A stretch of 64,000 bases of DNA from Sphingobium sp. Cam5-1 (GTDB lineage Bacteria > Pseudomonadota > Alphaproteobacteria > Sphingomonadales > Sphingomonadaceae): the NCBI RefSeq assembly GCF_015693305.1, contig NZ_CP065138.1, positions 1,612,001 through 1,676,000 of the forward strand, read 5' to 3'. Of this stretch, positions 18,649 to 27,042 are shown piece by piece. The translations under genes were made by a program, and so were the position numbers. The notes beneath the pieces are model-generated. The model made no database searches, was not told where the DNA came from, and was given only the letters and a program-made list of their open reading frames with translations. Position 1 is the first letter of the stretch, and the number at the start of each line of letters is the position of its first letter.

Positions 18649-19338
18649 CTACCACCGCCGCAACCTTGGCCGAAACACACTCGGATCAATCGCCAGCACC
18701 GGTACATCCCTGGCCGCCAATTCAACCTTCGCCTGCTCCACCACCGGCGGCCTGGCACCGGGCGTGAAAGTCACCACCGCCGTCCCCGGATCATCCAGCA
18801 CCAGCCGGTCCAGCATCAACGCAGGCCCCAACTCATCCGCATTCACCCGAACCAGCGTCCCAAGCTGCGTCATCCCAAACAATGTCCGGGCAAAGGCGGT
18901 AGGCAGCCTTATGCAGCCATGGCTCGCCGGATAGCCCGGGTTATGCCCCGCATGCAGCGCCACCCCATCCCATGTCAGCCTTTGCATGAACGGCATGGGC
19001 GCATTGCTGTAGAGGTTCGAGCGATGCCATTCCCGCTTTTGCAGGATCGTAAACTCGCCGGTCGGCGTCCGATGCCCCGCCGTGCCCGTCGATACGCTCG
19101 CCACGCCCACCAGCCGGTCGCCGCTATAGACATGCATCATCTGCCGCTGAAGGCTGATGATCAGGTAAACCGGCCCATCGAACGGCCCTTCCTCCAACCA
19201 ACGATAGCCGCCCGGCCGCACCACCTCACCATCGGGAATCGCGGCCTCAGCAGCAGCTTCACGCATCGGCGAAAGAGAAGCTAGGGCGACCAGCGCCAGC
19301 AGGAACGGCATCACGCGCATTAAGTCTTTCTTAGTCAT
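18649..19338 (-). CDS. L,D-transpeptidase family protein (YkuD domain), secreted
   Basis: A 229-residue exported protein with a signal peptide (MTKKDLMRVMPFLLALVALA, cleavage near AAA-EAA). The YkuD domain runs from 'GPVYLIISLQRQMMHVYSGD' through 'STGTAGHRTPTGEFTILQKR' to the catalytic stretch 'ALHAGHNPGYPASHGCIRLP', which holds the H...SHGCIR nucleophile motif (catalytic Cys in HGC). Such enzymes make 3-3 peptidoglycan cross-links or attach proteins to peptidoglycan in the periplasm. The C-terminal 60 residues are not part of the domain. Transcribed alone, with the IS element downstream. Confidence 0.93.
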   Translation of the reverse strand: MTKKDLMRVMPFLLALVALASLSPMREAAAEAAIPDGEVVRPGGYRWLEEGPFDGPVYLIISLQRQMMHVYSGDRLVGVASVSTGTAGHRTPTGEFTILQKREWHRSNLYSNAPMPFMQRLTWDGVALHAGHNPGYPASHGCIRLPTAFARTLFGMTQLGTLVRVNADELGPALMLDRLVLDDPGTAVVTFTPGARPPVVEQAKVELAARDVPVLAIDPSVFRPRLRRW

Positions 19339-19410
19339 AATGCACGGAAACGCCAGCCAACAAGCGGCCTCCCACTCGCGTTTCTTAATCCCCCGGTGGC
19401 ACAGGTTAGA

Positions 19411-19505
19411 GCATGATCAGTTTGAGTGATCGTCACCCGGACTTGCTCCGGGGTCCCGCTTCTTATCCGATACTGCCGAGGCAGCGAGACCCCGGGTCAA
19501 GCCCG
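19411..19505. repeat. Uninterrupted palindromic repeat related to the IS-split copy
   Basis: AGCATGATCAGTTTGAGTGA, then CACCCGGACTTGCTCCGGGG, GTCCCGCTTCTTATCC and GACCCCGGGTCAAGCCCG. Same order as the copy at 17313-17356 plus 18376-18434 but without the insertion sequence, and somewhat decayed at its right end. Confidence 0.75.
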
Positions 19506-19612
19506 AAAGCCCGCTCCCAAGGATTGATCTTGTCACGGCAGAAACCAGCCGCCGCCGGGTTTACCCTCGAATGGCCAAAGTCGGCCTATCCGGCGGCCAT
19601 TCGGCCGAAGTC

Positions 19613-20212
19613 CTACAACAGCACCAACTGAGCCACCGGGGCAAAGCTGCGGCGGTGCAGCGGCGTCGGACCATGTTCCCGCAACGCCGCCAGATGCATC
19701 GGGCTGCCATAGCCCTTATTGCTTTCCCAGCCATAATGGGGGTGCACCACGGCCGCCTCCACCATCATGCGGTCGCGCGCTTCCTTGGCCAATATCGACG
19801 CAGCGGCGATCGACAGGCATTTGGCGTCGCCCTCCACCACGGCCGTTGATGCCCACCGCCATTTCGGGCAACGATTGCCGTCCACCAGCACATGCGCACA
19901 ATCATGCGCCAGCGCCTCCACCGCCCGCGTCATCGCCAACATCGTCGCCCACAGGATGTTGATCTCGTCAATCTCCTCGACCGACGCGACCCCAATCCCC
20001 CAGCACAACGCCCGCGCCTTGATCTCGACCTCCAGCACAGCGCGCCGCGCGGCGGTCAGCTGCTTGCTGTCGTTAAGGCCATCCGGGCAATCCTCCTGGC
20101 GCAGGATGACGGCAGCGGCCACCACCGGCCCCGCAAGCGGCCCCCTGCCCGCTTCGTCCACGCCCGCGACCAGGCCCGGATGATGCAACCGCTCATGCGC
20201 AAAATCAGGCAT
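19613..20212 (-). CDS. rnhB: ribonuclease HII
   Basis: Endonuclease that cleaves the RNA strand of RNA-DNA hybrids and single ribonucleotides in DNA. The 199-residue protein starts [13 protein letters not shown], then has the first catalytic motif '[20 protein letters not shown]', followed by '[12 protein letters not shown]', '[20 protein letters not shown]', 'VLVDGNRCP' (second acid), '[20 protein letters not shown]' and '[17 protein letters not shown]'. ATG 20212 matches family length and overlaps the end of thiD by 8 bp. Last gene of the glmM-DUF1272-thiD-rnhB unit. Confidence 0.96.
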   Translation of the reverse strand: MPDFAHERLHHPGLVAGVDEAGRGPLAGPVVAAAVILRQEDCPDGLNDSKQLTAARRAVLEVEIKARALCWGIGVASVEEIDEINILWATMLAMTRAVEALAHDCAHVLVDGNRCPKWRWASTAVVEGDAKCLSIAAASILAKEARDRMMVEAAVVHPHYGWESNKGYGSPMHLAALREHGPTPLHRRSFAPVAQLVLL

Positions 20213-20966
20213 GCTGGTGAAACCCCAACGGCGCCCCCATAGGCCCATGACCCTGCCCCAGCCCCGGCGCCAACATCAACGCTTCCCGGACATATTTACG
20301 AGCAAATTCAATAGCTTCTATCAGATTAGAGCCCTGCCCCAACCGAGCAGCAATAGCACTGGCCAAGGTACACCCGGTCCCATGCGTATGAATCGTTTCA
20401 ATTCGCGCATTGCTCCATGACTTCACCAACCCTTGCGGTCCAATCAGCCGATCGGTCAGCATTGCCCCCTCGCCATGCCCACCCTTCGCCAGCACATGCG
20501 TACCGAAACGGATCGCAATCTCCTCGCCCCCCAGCGCCTCCAGCTCCGGAATATTCGGCGTCACCAAAGTCGCCAGCGCCATCAGCCGCTCAAACGCCGC
20601 AATCGTCGCCTCATCCGCCAGCACCGATCCACTGGTAGCGACCATCACCGGATCGAATATGATCGGAACATCGACCAATTCGGCCAGTCGATCAGCAACG
20701 GCCTGCGCAGTTTCAGCCGAACCGATCATCCCGATCTTCACCGCATCCACGCCGATATCGCTGATGACGCTGTCCATCTGCCGCAACACCATATCGGTGG
20801 GCACCGCATGCACGCCCTGCACCCCCAGCGTATTCTGAGCAGTGATCGCCGTGATCGCCGTCATCGCGTGCCCGCCCAGCAGCGTAACTGTACGGATGTC
20901 CGCCTGCACGCCAGCCCCCCCGCCACTGTCCGACCCGGCGATGATCAAAATGCGCGCGGGTTTCAT
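20205..20966 (-). CDS. thiD: bifunctional hydroxymethylpyrimidine kinase/phosphomethylpyrimidine kinase
   Basis: Phosphorylates HMP and HMP-P in thiamine synthesis. The 253-residue ribokinase-like protein begins [20 protein letters not shown], then has '[20 protein letters not shown]', '[20 protein letters not shown]', '[15 protein letters not shown]', '[14 protein letters not shown]' and the anion hole/catalytic '[20 protein letters not shown]'. ATG 20966 is at the family start and overlaps the stop of the DUF1272 gene as ATGA. Its 3' end overlaps rnhB by 8 bp. No other thiamine gene or TPP riboswitch is seen nearby. Confidence 0.95.
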   Translation of the reverse strand: MKPARILIIAGSDSGGGAGVQADIRTVTLLGGHAMTAITAITAQNTLGVQGVHAVPTDMVLRQMDSVISDIGVDAVKIGMIGSAETAQAVADRLAELVDVPIIFDPVMVATSGSVLADEATIAAFERLMALATLVTPNIPELEALGGEEIAIRFGTHVLAKGGHGEGAMLTDRLIGPQGLVKSWSNARIETIHTHGTGCTLASAIAARLGQGSNLIEAIEFARKYVREALMLAPGLGQGHGPMGAPLGFHQHA

Positions 20967-21187
20967 GCCTTGTAGTGACGCTCGGTAGAGGCGGGATGGC
21001 GCGCGAGCGCTTCGCCCGTGCGCGTCGGCCGGTCCATGAGTTCCCCGCCGCAATTAGGGCAACGATCATCAAGCGCCTCGGCACAGGCAGCGCAAAAGGT
21101 GCATTCGAATGAGCAGATGAACGCTCCCGGCTCCGCAGCTGGCAGATCCACGCCGCAGCGCTCGCAATCAGGACGCATGTCGAGCAT
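20963..21187 (-). CDS. DUF1272 small zinc-ribbon protein
   Basis: A 74-residue protein rich in cysteines: MRPDCERCGVDLP, then 'FICSFECTFCAACAEALDD', then CPNCGGEL. Four C-x-x-C or C-x-x-x-C type pairs indicate one or two structural zinc sites. This layout is DUF1272, a family without known function. It sits in a tightly coupled unit: its ATG overlaps the glmM stop (TGATG) and its stop overlaps the thiD start (ATGA), so it is surely translated. Confidence 0.9.
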   Translation of the reverse strand: MLDMRPDCERCGVDLPAAEPGAFICSFECTFCAACAEALDDRCPNCGGELMDRPTRTGEALARHPASTERHYKA

Positions 21188-22527
21188 CAGGCTGCCACCC
21201 GCGCCACTGCGTCACAGATTCGCTCGACGACATCCTTCACCTGATCTTCCCGATCGCCCTCGGCCATGACACGGATTACAGGCTCCGTGCCGGACGGACG
21301 AATTACCAATCGGCCGCAGCCATTGAGTTCACTTTGCGCCTGCGCAATCACCCGCTTAACCTCCTCATGCTCCAGCGGCCTGCCACCGGAAAAACGGACG
21401 TTCTTGAGCAGTTGCGGCACGGGATCGAACTGATGCAGCACTTCGCTGGCGGGCTTGCGCGCGCGGACAAGCGCAGCAAGCACCTGAAGCGCCGCCACGG
21501 TCCCATCGCCGGTCGTCGCATAGTCGGACAGGATCATGTGACCCGACTGTTCACCGCCGACATTGAAGCCACCCTCACGCATCCGCTCCAGCACATAGCG
21601 GTCACCAACCTTTGTGCGCTCGAGATTGATGCCCTGCGTAGCCAAAAAGCGCTCCAAGCCGAGGTTGGACATAACCGTCGCAACCAGTCCGCCCCCCCGC
21701 AGCAATCCATCGCGGGCGAAATTGCTGGCGATCAGCGCCATGATCTGATCGCCATCAACTATCTGGCCCTTCTCATCCACGACGATCAGCCGGTCGGCAT
21801 CGCCGTCAAGAGCGATCCCAATATCCGCACCGGACGACACGACTGTTTCCTGGCACAGAAGCGGAGAAGTAGATCCGCAACCATCGTTGATATTGATGCC
21901 ATTTGGCGTCACGCCAATCGCGATCACCTCAGCGCCCAATTCCCAAAGAGCCGAGGGCGCGACCTGATAAGCGGCGCCGTTCGCGCAATCGACGACGATC
22001 TTCAGCCCGTCGAGGCGAAGGTCGGCGGGAAAGCTGGATTTGACCGCATGGATGTAGCGGCCCCGAGCATCCTCGACCCGGCGCGCACGTCCGATTTCCG
22101 ATGATGCTGCAAGCGGAATATCCTGCTCCAGCATCGCTTCAATCTTCAGCTCGTCTTCGTCGGAAAGCTTGTAACCATCGGGTCCGAACAGCTTGATCCC
22201 GTTGTCGGCATAGGGATTGTGACTGGCCGAAATCATGACGCCCAAATCTGCCCGCATGGAATGAGCAAGCAGCGCCACGGCAGGCGTTGGAATCGGTCCG
22301 AACTGAACAACGTCCATCCCCACCGCAGTGAAGCCCGCGACCAGCGCGTTTTCGACCATGTAGCCGGACAGGCGCGTGTCCTTGCCGATCACAACCCGAT
22401 GCCTATGGCTCCCCCGCTGAAAATGCTTTCCGGCGGCCATGCCGACCTTCATCGCGAGTTCTGCGGTCATCGGCCATTGGTTCGTACGGCCCCTGATCCC
22501 GTCGGTGCCGAAATAACGCCTGCTCAT
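21187..22527 (-). CDS. glmM: phosphoglucosamine mutase
   Basis: Converts glucosamine-6-phosphate to glucosamine-1-phosphate on the way to UDP-GlcNAc for peptidoglycan and LPS. The 446-residue protein starts [20 protein letters not shown], has the phosphoserine loop '[20 protein letters not shown]', the metal-binding '[20 protein letters not shown]', the sugar-binding '[10 protein letters not shown]' and the phosphate-binding '[20 protein letters not shown]'. ATG 22527 is the family start; the frame is open five codons further. First gene of the unit that continues into DUF1272, thiD and rnhB. Confidence 0.97.
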   Translation of the reverse strand: MSRRYFGTDGIRGRTNQWPMTAELAMKVGMAAGKHFQRGSHRHRVVIGKDTRLSGYMVENALVAGFTAVGMDVVQFGPIPTPAVALLAHSMRADLGVMISASHNPYADNGIKLFGPDGYKLSDEDELKIEAMLEQDIPLAASSEIGRARRVEDARGRYIHAVKSSFPADLRLDGLKIVVDCANGAAYQVAPSALWELGAEVIAIGVTPNGININDGCGSTSPLLCQETVVSSGADIGIALDGDADRLIVVDEKGQIVDGDQIMALIASNFARDGLLRGGGLVATVMSNLGLERFLATQGINLERTKVGDRYVLERMREGGFNVGGEQSGHMILSDYATTGDGTVAALQVLAALVRARKPASEVLHQFDPVPQLLKNVRFSGGRPLEHEEVKRVIAQAQSELNGCGRLVIRPSGTEPVIRVMAEGDREDQVKDVVERICDAVARVAA

Positions 22528-22615
22528 GATTCTGTCCTGCAACGCGACCTAAGTTGCCGTCGTCCATAGCAATCTTTGTTCGACTTTCCACTGGCCAGCA
22601 GTCATCCCATAGCAG

Positions 22616-24013
22616 ATGGACGGTTTCAATGCAGCGGTGGACGCGCTTTCAAGTGCGGTCTTCTTCAAGGTGCCCGTCATGGGTGCCCGGATCGAACTGA
22701 TCGTCCTCTATCTTGCGATCCCGATGTTGTTTTTCACCATCTGGCTAGGCTTTCCCAATGTCCGCGCCGTGGGACGGGCACTACGGATATTGCGGACCCA
22801 GCCAAGCGCGGGCGAGGCCAAGGGCGACGTCAGTCAGTGGGGCGCTTTGACCACAGCGCTCGCCGGAACGATCGGCCTTGGCAACATCGCCGGGGTCGCG
22901 GTTGCGTTGACCATGGGCGGGCCGGGAGCGATCTTGTGGATGTTCGTGATCGGCTGGTTCGCAATGACCGTGAAGATGGCCGAAGTGACGCTCGGCCTCA
23001 AATACCGGACATTTGATCAGCGCGGCCATGTGCATGGTGGCCCCATGTATGTGCTCAAAGCCATAGGTGCGGCCCGAGGCTGGCCCCGTCTGGGACTTAC
23101 GCTTGGCGGCCTTTACGCCTTCTTCGCCCTATTTGGCGCGATCCCGATGGTGCAGGTTAATCAGAGCTTCGCGCAGGTGAAGGTCGTGACCGGTCTCTCT
23201 AACGGCTGGGCCTATGGCGTGCTTCTGGCCGCCGCCGTGGCGTTGGTGACACTGGGCGGCGCGGCATGGCTTGGCGAGGTCGCGAAACGGCTCACCCCAC
23301 TCAAGGTGGCCGTCTATCTCATTGGTGTCGCTGCCGTTCTCATCATCCATGCGCCAGCGATACCCGGCGCATTGGCCCAGATATGGCACGGCGCCTGGAA
23401 TGGCAGCGCGGCCATGGGAGGCGCCGTCGGGGCCTTTGTCTCGGGAATGAGGCGAGCGGTCTTTGCGAGCGAGGCCGGTGTAGGCTCCGCGGTCATGGCG
23501 CACAGCCTGGCACGAGTGCGCCATCCGGTTTCCGAAGGCCTGGTGGCCCTGCTCGAACCGCTGCTCGGCACAATGATCGTCTGTTCGGTGGGTGGTCTGG
23601 CGCTGGTGGTCGCGGGCACTTGGACATCAGGACTGGAAGGCATCGCCATCACGTCCGCCGCCTTCTCGCAGGTATCACCGTGGTTTCCATGGCTGCTAGC
23701 GATCGTCGTTGTGCTGTTCGCCTATTCCACGCTTGTCGCGTGGGGCTTTTACGGCCTTCAGGCTTGGGGATATCTGTTCGGTCATGGGCCAAAGGCGCAG
23801 TGGAGCTACAAGATCCTCTATATCGTCGCGCTGCCCCCTGCGGCCGCGATCGACCTAGGCCGGGTTGTGGACATCGTCGATAGCAGCTTCTTCCTGATGG
23901 CGATTCCCAACGTTATTGCGCTTTATCTCTGCGCGGGAGAGTTGCGGCGAGATGTGCGGGCCTATCTGAGCAAAACGGAAGAACATGCCTCAACAAGCGG
24001 ACTTAAGGACTAA
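22616..24013 (+). CDS. alanine/glycine:cation symporter family (AGCS) protein
   Basis: An inner-membrane sodium- or proton-coupled amino-acid carrier of 465 residues with about ten or more hydrophobic segments. AGCS signatures: 'GALTTALAGTIGLGNIAGVA' and 'VALTMGGPGAILWMFVIGWF', 'KMAEVTLGLKYR', 'HGGPMYVLKAIGAARGW', 'FVSGMRRAVFASEAGVGSAV' (the conserved A/N-E-A-G-x-G-S-A) and 'AFSTLVAWGFYGLQAWGYLF'-like region near residue 370. The substrate (Ala, Gly, Gln or D-Ala) cannot be told. Divergent from glmM. Confidence 0.93.
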   Translation: MDGFNAAVDALSSAVFFKVPVMGARIELIVLYLAIPMLFFTIWLGFPNVRAVGRALRILRTQPSAGEAKGDVSQWGALTTALAGTIGLGNIAGVAVALTMGGPGAILWMFVIGWFAMTVKMAEVTLGLKYRTFDQRGHVHGGPMYVLKAIGAARGWPRLGLTLGGLYAFFALFGAIPMVQVNQSFAQVKVVTGLSNGWAYGVLLAAAVALVTLGGAAWLGEVAKRLTPLKVAVYLIGVAAVLIIHAPAIPGALAQIWHGAWNGSAAMGGAVGAFVSGMRRAVFASEAGVGSAVMAHSLARVRHPVSEGLVALLEPLLGTMIVCSVGGLALVVAGTWTSGLEGIAITSAAFSQVSPWFPWLLAIVVVLFAYSTLVAWGFYGLQAWGYLFGHGPKAQWSYKILYIVALPPAAAIDLGRVVDIVDSSFFLMAIPNVIALYLCAGELRRDVRAYLSKTEEHASTSGLKD

Positions 24014-24077
24014 CCGATAAGCGAAAGGCCCCACCAGTTGGCGAGGCCTCTCTTAAATTATATCGGGTTGGGTTGGC

Positions 24078-24260
24078 TCAGATCTTGTCCCCCAACGCTC
24101 CCTTAACGGATCCTTTGACGTCCTGAGCAGTGCCCTTAGCCTTCTGCGCCTTTCCTTCTGCAATCAGATCTGCATCGTTCTGGTTTCGGCCCACGGCCTC
24201 CTTGGCCGCTCCGGCAATCTTATTGCCTGCCGCTTTAACCTTGTCAGTCATTTCACCCAT
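24078..24260 (-). CDS. CsbD family stress protein
   Basis: A 60-residue hydrophilic protein: MGEMTDKVKAAGNKIAGAAK, then 'EAVGRNQNDADLIAEGKAQK' and 'AKGTAQDVKGSVKGALGDKI'. The repeated K-G/A-K pattern and the E-x-x-G-K-x-x-x-x-G core are CsbD. Relatives are small stress-induced proteins, of unknown molecular action. An excellent AGGAGG site precedes ATG 24260. Convergent with the AGCS gene; between them an A/T-flanked GC hairpin near 24025-24048 may act as terminator. Confidence 0.92.
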   Translation of the reverse strand: MGEMTDKVKAAGNKIAGAAKEAVGRNQNDADLIAEGKAQKAKGTAQDVKGSVKGALGDKI

Positions 24261-24345
24261 AACGTCCTCCTGTCGAAAGCTACGATGGGTCAACAACCTG
24301 GAGTGACCGAAAGTTGCCGCCGGTACGATTGCGCAACGGTTGCAG

Positions 24346-24375
24346 AAAAAAAAGGGGCCGGAAAACCGGCCCCTT
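24346..24375 (-). terminator. Rho-independent terminator of rplM-rpsI
   Basis: A perfect 10-bp stem AAGGGGCCGG / CCGGCCCCTT with an AAAA loop, followed in the rpsI direction by a run of eight T (24346-24353 on the plus strand are A). It lies 23 bp after the rpsI stop. Confidence 0.95.
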
Positions 24376-24397
24376 CCAAAATATTGGTAGCTGACGC

Positions 24398-24931
24398 TTA
24401 GCGCTTCGAGAACTGGAAGCTGCGGCGAGCCTTGGCGCGACCGTACTTCTTACGCTCGACGGTACGGCTGTCGCGGGTCAGGAAGCCTTCGGCCTTGACC
24501 GCGCTACGAAGCGCCGGTTCATACTTCGACAGAGCCTGGGCAATGCCGTGCTTGACCGCACCAGCCTGGCCCGAGAGACCGCCGCCCTTGACGGTGGCAA
24601 TCACGTCATACTGGCCTTCGCGCTCAGTGATGCCGAAGGGCTGGTTGATCACCAGACGCAGGGTCGGGCGAGCGAAATATACTTCCTGATCGCGGCCGTT
24701 GACCGTGATCTTGCCGGTGCCGGGCTTCACCCAGACGCGGGCGACGGCATCCTTACGGCGGCCGGTCGCATAAGCGCGGCCGAGGCTGTCGATTTCCTGG
24801 GCGCGCAGCGGAGCCGAGGGCTGAACAGGAGCGATCGGCGCGTCGGCAGCGACGGCCTCACCAGCGGCGGGCGCGGGAGCGTTGGCGGTCAGCGACGCGA
24901 GGTCGGACAGGGACTGGCGGTTATCGGACAT
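24398..24931 (-). CDS. rpsI: 30S ribosomal protein S9
   Basis: Small-subunit protein whose C-terminal tail reaches the P-site tRNA. The S9 core starts with '[20 protein letters not shown]', then '[20 protein letters not shown]', '[20 protein letters not shown]' and the basic end '[20 protein letters not shown]' plus FQFSKR. The protein is 177 residues because of an Ala/Pro-rich N-terminal extension of about 45 residues, common in Sphingomonadales S9. Its ATG overlaps the rplM stop (TAATG), the usual coupled rplM-rpsI pair. Confidence 0.98.
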   Translation of the reverse strand: MSDNRQSLSDLASLTANAPAPAAGEAVAADAPIAPVQPSAPLRAQEIDSLGRAYATGRRKDAVARVWVKPGTGKITVNGRDQEVYFARPTLRLVINQPFGITEREGQYDVIATVKGGGLSGQAGAVKHGIAQALSKYEPALRSAVKAEGFLTRDSRTVERKKYGRAKARRSFQFSKR

Positions 24932-25410
24932 TATGCACCCACCTTGTTCTTGCGGTTGCGCGATGCGAAATCGAGCACTTCGGGGTTCTGCGCTTCGTGC
25001 GGATGTTCAGCACCGGCGAAGATGCGCAGGTTCCGCATCTGCTGACGGCCGAGCGGACCACGGGGGATCATGCGCTCAACAGCCTTTTCCAGGACGCGCT
25101 CGGGGAAACGGCCTTCCAGGATCTTGGCAGGCGTGGTTTCCTTGATGCCACCAGCATAGCCGGTGTGCTTGTAGTAGACCTTGTCGGTCAGCTTGCGGCC
25201 GGTGAACTTCACCTTGCCAGCGTTGATGATGATGACATTGTCACCGCAATCGACGTGGGGCGTGAAGCTGGTCTTGTGCTTGCCGCGAAGGATGTTCGCG
25301 ACGGTCGAGGCGAGGCGGCCGACGACGAGACCTTCCGCGTCGATCAGGATCCACTTCTTTTCGACCGTTGCCGGGGTTGCCGGCTTTGTGGTCTTCATCA
25401 GCGCCTTCAT
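24931..25410 (-). CDS. rplM: 50S ribosomal protein L13
   Basis: Early-assembling large-subunit protein. 159 residues from ATG 25410: [20 protein letters not shown], then '[20 protein letters not shown]', '[20 protein letters not shown]', '[20 protein letters not shown]', '[20 protein letters not shown]' and '[11 protein letters not shown]'. All L13 motifs are present. The frame is open to 25464 but the family start is 25410. It leads the rplM-rpsI operon. Confidence 0.98.
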   Translation of the reverse strand: MKALMKTTKPATPATVEKKWILIDAEGLVVGRLASTVANILRGKHKTSFTPHVDCGDNVIIINAGKVKFTGRKLTDKVYYKHTGYAGGIKETTPAKILEGRFPERVLEKAVERMIPRGPLGRQQMRNLRIFAGAEHPHEAQNPEVLDFASRNRKNKVGA

Positions 25411-25541
25411 GGTGCCAATCTCCAGAATGAAATAGTGAATTGAACGCGTTTTGAGGGCGATCAAAGATGGGCGCTAATGACCGGCGAGGTTCGAGAAGTC
25501 AAGAGATTCGGCGGGTTTCCTGACGGGTAAAATAATACCCG

Positions 25542-25862
25542 TCATTTTGCGATCTGTTCAGCGACCCATTTTGCATAGCTTAAGTTCGCGCTTTCCACCG
25601 GCAATGCGAGGATCGCGGGCACTTCATAGTCGTGAAGTTCCGCGATGCGCGCCATCAGCGCGTCGCGGCGTGAGAGCGTGGTCTTGAACAACACCGGAAA
25701 CTCCGCCGCGCTTTCCAGCACGCCGTTCCATTCATAGAGCGACGTCGCAGCCCCGAGCATGTTGGCGCAGGCGGCCAGCCCTTCCCCGATAAGCTGGCGC
25801 GCGACGCGGTCGGCGGCCTCCGCCGAGCCGAAGAGCGTGTAGACGAGCGCGACGCCGCTCAC
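25542..25862 (-). CDS. cutA: divalent cation tolerance protein CutA
   Basis: A 106-residue trimeric ferredoxin-like protein (CutA1 family): 'ALVYTLFGSAEAADRVARQL', 'IGEGLAACANMLGAATSLYE', 'WNGVLESAAEFPVLFKTTLS' and 'AELHDYEVPAILALPVESAN', then LSYAKWVAEQ. The conserved C-A-N and Y-E-V-P motifs are typical. Originally linked to copper tolerance in E. coli; its actual role is unsettled. Start is GTG 25862, which overlaps the stop of ctaA by 4 bp, so both genes are probably co-translated. Confidence 0.94.
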   Translation of the reverse strand: MSGVALVYTLFGSAEAADRVARQLIGEGLAACANMLGAATSLYEWNGVLESAAEFPVLFKTTLSRRDALMARIAELHDYEVPAILALPVESANLSYAKWVAEQIAK

Positions 25863-26902
25863 GCCCGACGCGACCCGACCGCATGCGCGCCCCAGGCGGC
25901 GGAAGCGACAACGAGGGCGCCGACCGCCTGATGCAGCACCGCTAGTGGCAAGGCGATGCCACTGACGACGGTGGCGATGCCCAGCGCGATCTGCGTGCCG
26001 ACGGCGGCATTGATGGCGATCGAGGGACCGCGCCGTCCCGCCCGCTTTGCCCTACGCGCAAGCAGGATCAACATCGCGGCGGCAACCCATGCCCACCAGC
26101 GATGGATGAAATGGACGAGATAAGGGTCGCTGGACAAGGTCGCCCAAAGCGATCCCAGCCACGAAATCCCCTCAGGCACGAGATGGTCGTTCATGAGCGG
26201 CCATGTGTTCGAGACATAACCGGCGTCGAGCCCGGCGGTGAAAGCGCCGAACATCAGCTGGACCAGCAGCACCAGCAGGGCGACCAGCGCAAAGGGCCTG
26301 AGCGCGGCCGGACGGGCGGCAGGGTTCCGCGCGAGGCCAAACAGATCAAGCGCGGTCCAGATGAGGCCACCCATGATGAAGAGCGCGGTCAGCAGATGAA
26401 CCGCAAGCCGGTAATGGCTGACGTCGGTGCGCACGGAGAGGCCAGAAGTCACCATCCACCAACCAATCGCACCCTGAAGTCCGCCGAGCGCCAGCAAAGC
26501 GACGAGACGCCAGCCATAGCCGTACGGGATAGTGCGGCGAAAGGCGAACCACAGGAGCGGCAGGGCAAAAGCCAGGCCTATCAATCGTCCAAGCAGCCGG
26601 TGCACCCATTCCCAGAAGAAGATGAATTGGAAATCGGACAGGGTCATGCCCTGCCGCAATTGCTGATATTCGGGGATCTGCTGATAGAGGCGGAACGCGT
26701 CCATCCACTGATCATGGGTCAGCGGCGGAATGGCGCCGGTGATCGGTTTCCACTGCGTTATCGACAGGCCCGATTCGGTAAGCCGGGTAATGCCGCCCAC
26801 CACCACCATGCAGAAAACGAGCGCTGCCACCGTGAGTAGCCAGCGGGCGATCGCGACGGGACGGGAAACATCCATGGCCGGGCGAAGGGCAAGTTCAGTC
26901 AT
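25859..26902 (-). CDS. ctaA: heme A synthase (COX15/CtaA)
   Basis: Inner-membrane enzyme that oxidises the methyl group of heme O to the formyl of heme A for aa3-type cytochrome oxidase. The 347-residue protein has eight predicted membrane segments and the COX15 motifs 'VVGGITRLTESGLSITQWKP', 'FQFIFFWEWVHRLLGRLIGL' (heme-ligating His), 'QGAIGWWMVTSGL', 'VSHYRLAVHLLTALFIMGGL' (His) and 'VHFIHRWWAWVAAAM', 'LAVLHQAVGALV' (His). ATG 26902 matches the family; the open frame to 26968 does not. Codirectional with cutA. Confidence 0.95.
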   Translation of the reverse strand: MTELALRPAMDVSRPVAIARWLLTVAALVFCMVVVGGITRLTESGLSITQWKPITGAIPPLTHDQWMDAFRLYQQIPEYQQLRQGMTLSDFQFIFFWEWVHRLLGRLIGLAFALPLLWFAFRRTIPYGYGWRLVALLALGGLQGAIGWWMVTSGLSVRTDVSHYRLAVHLLTALFIMGGLIWTALDLFGLARNPAARPAALRPFALVALLVLLVQLMFGAFTAGLDAGYVSNTWPLMNDHLVPEGISWLGSLWATLSSDPYLVHFIHRWWAWVAAAMLILLARRAKRAGRRGPSIAINAAVGTQIALGIATVVSGIALPLAVLHQAVGALVVASAAWGAHAVGSRRA

Positions 26903-27042
26903 GGCGCCGATCCATGCGCCGATGCCCGGATTGTTGCAAGAGGGCGCCCATAGGACAAAAGGTCGCAACGATCCGTAACGAGCGGATACAAATCAACGGA
27001 CAGGCGTATCCCGTCTATGCACTTCTTAACAGAGGATAATCG

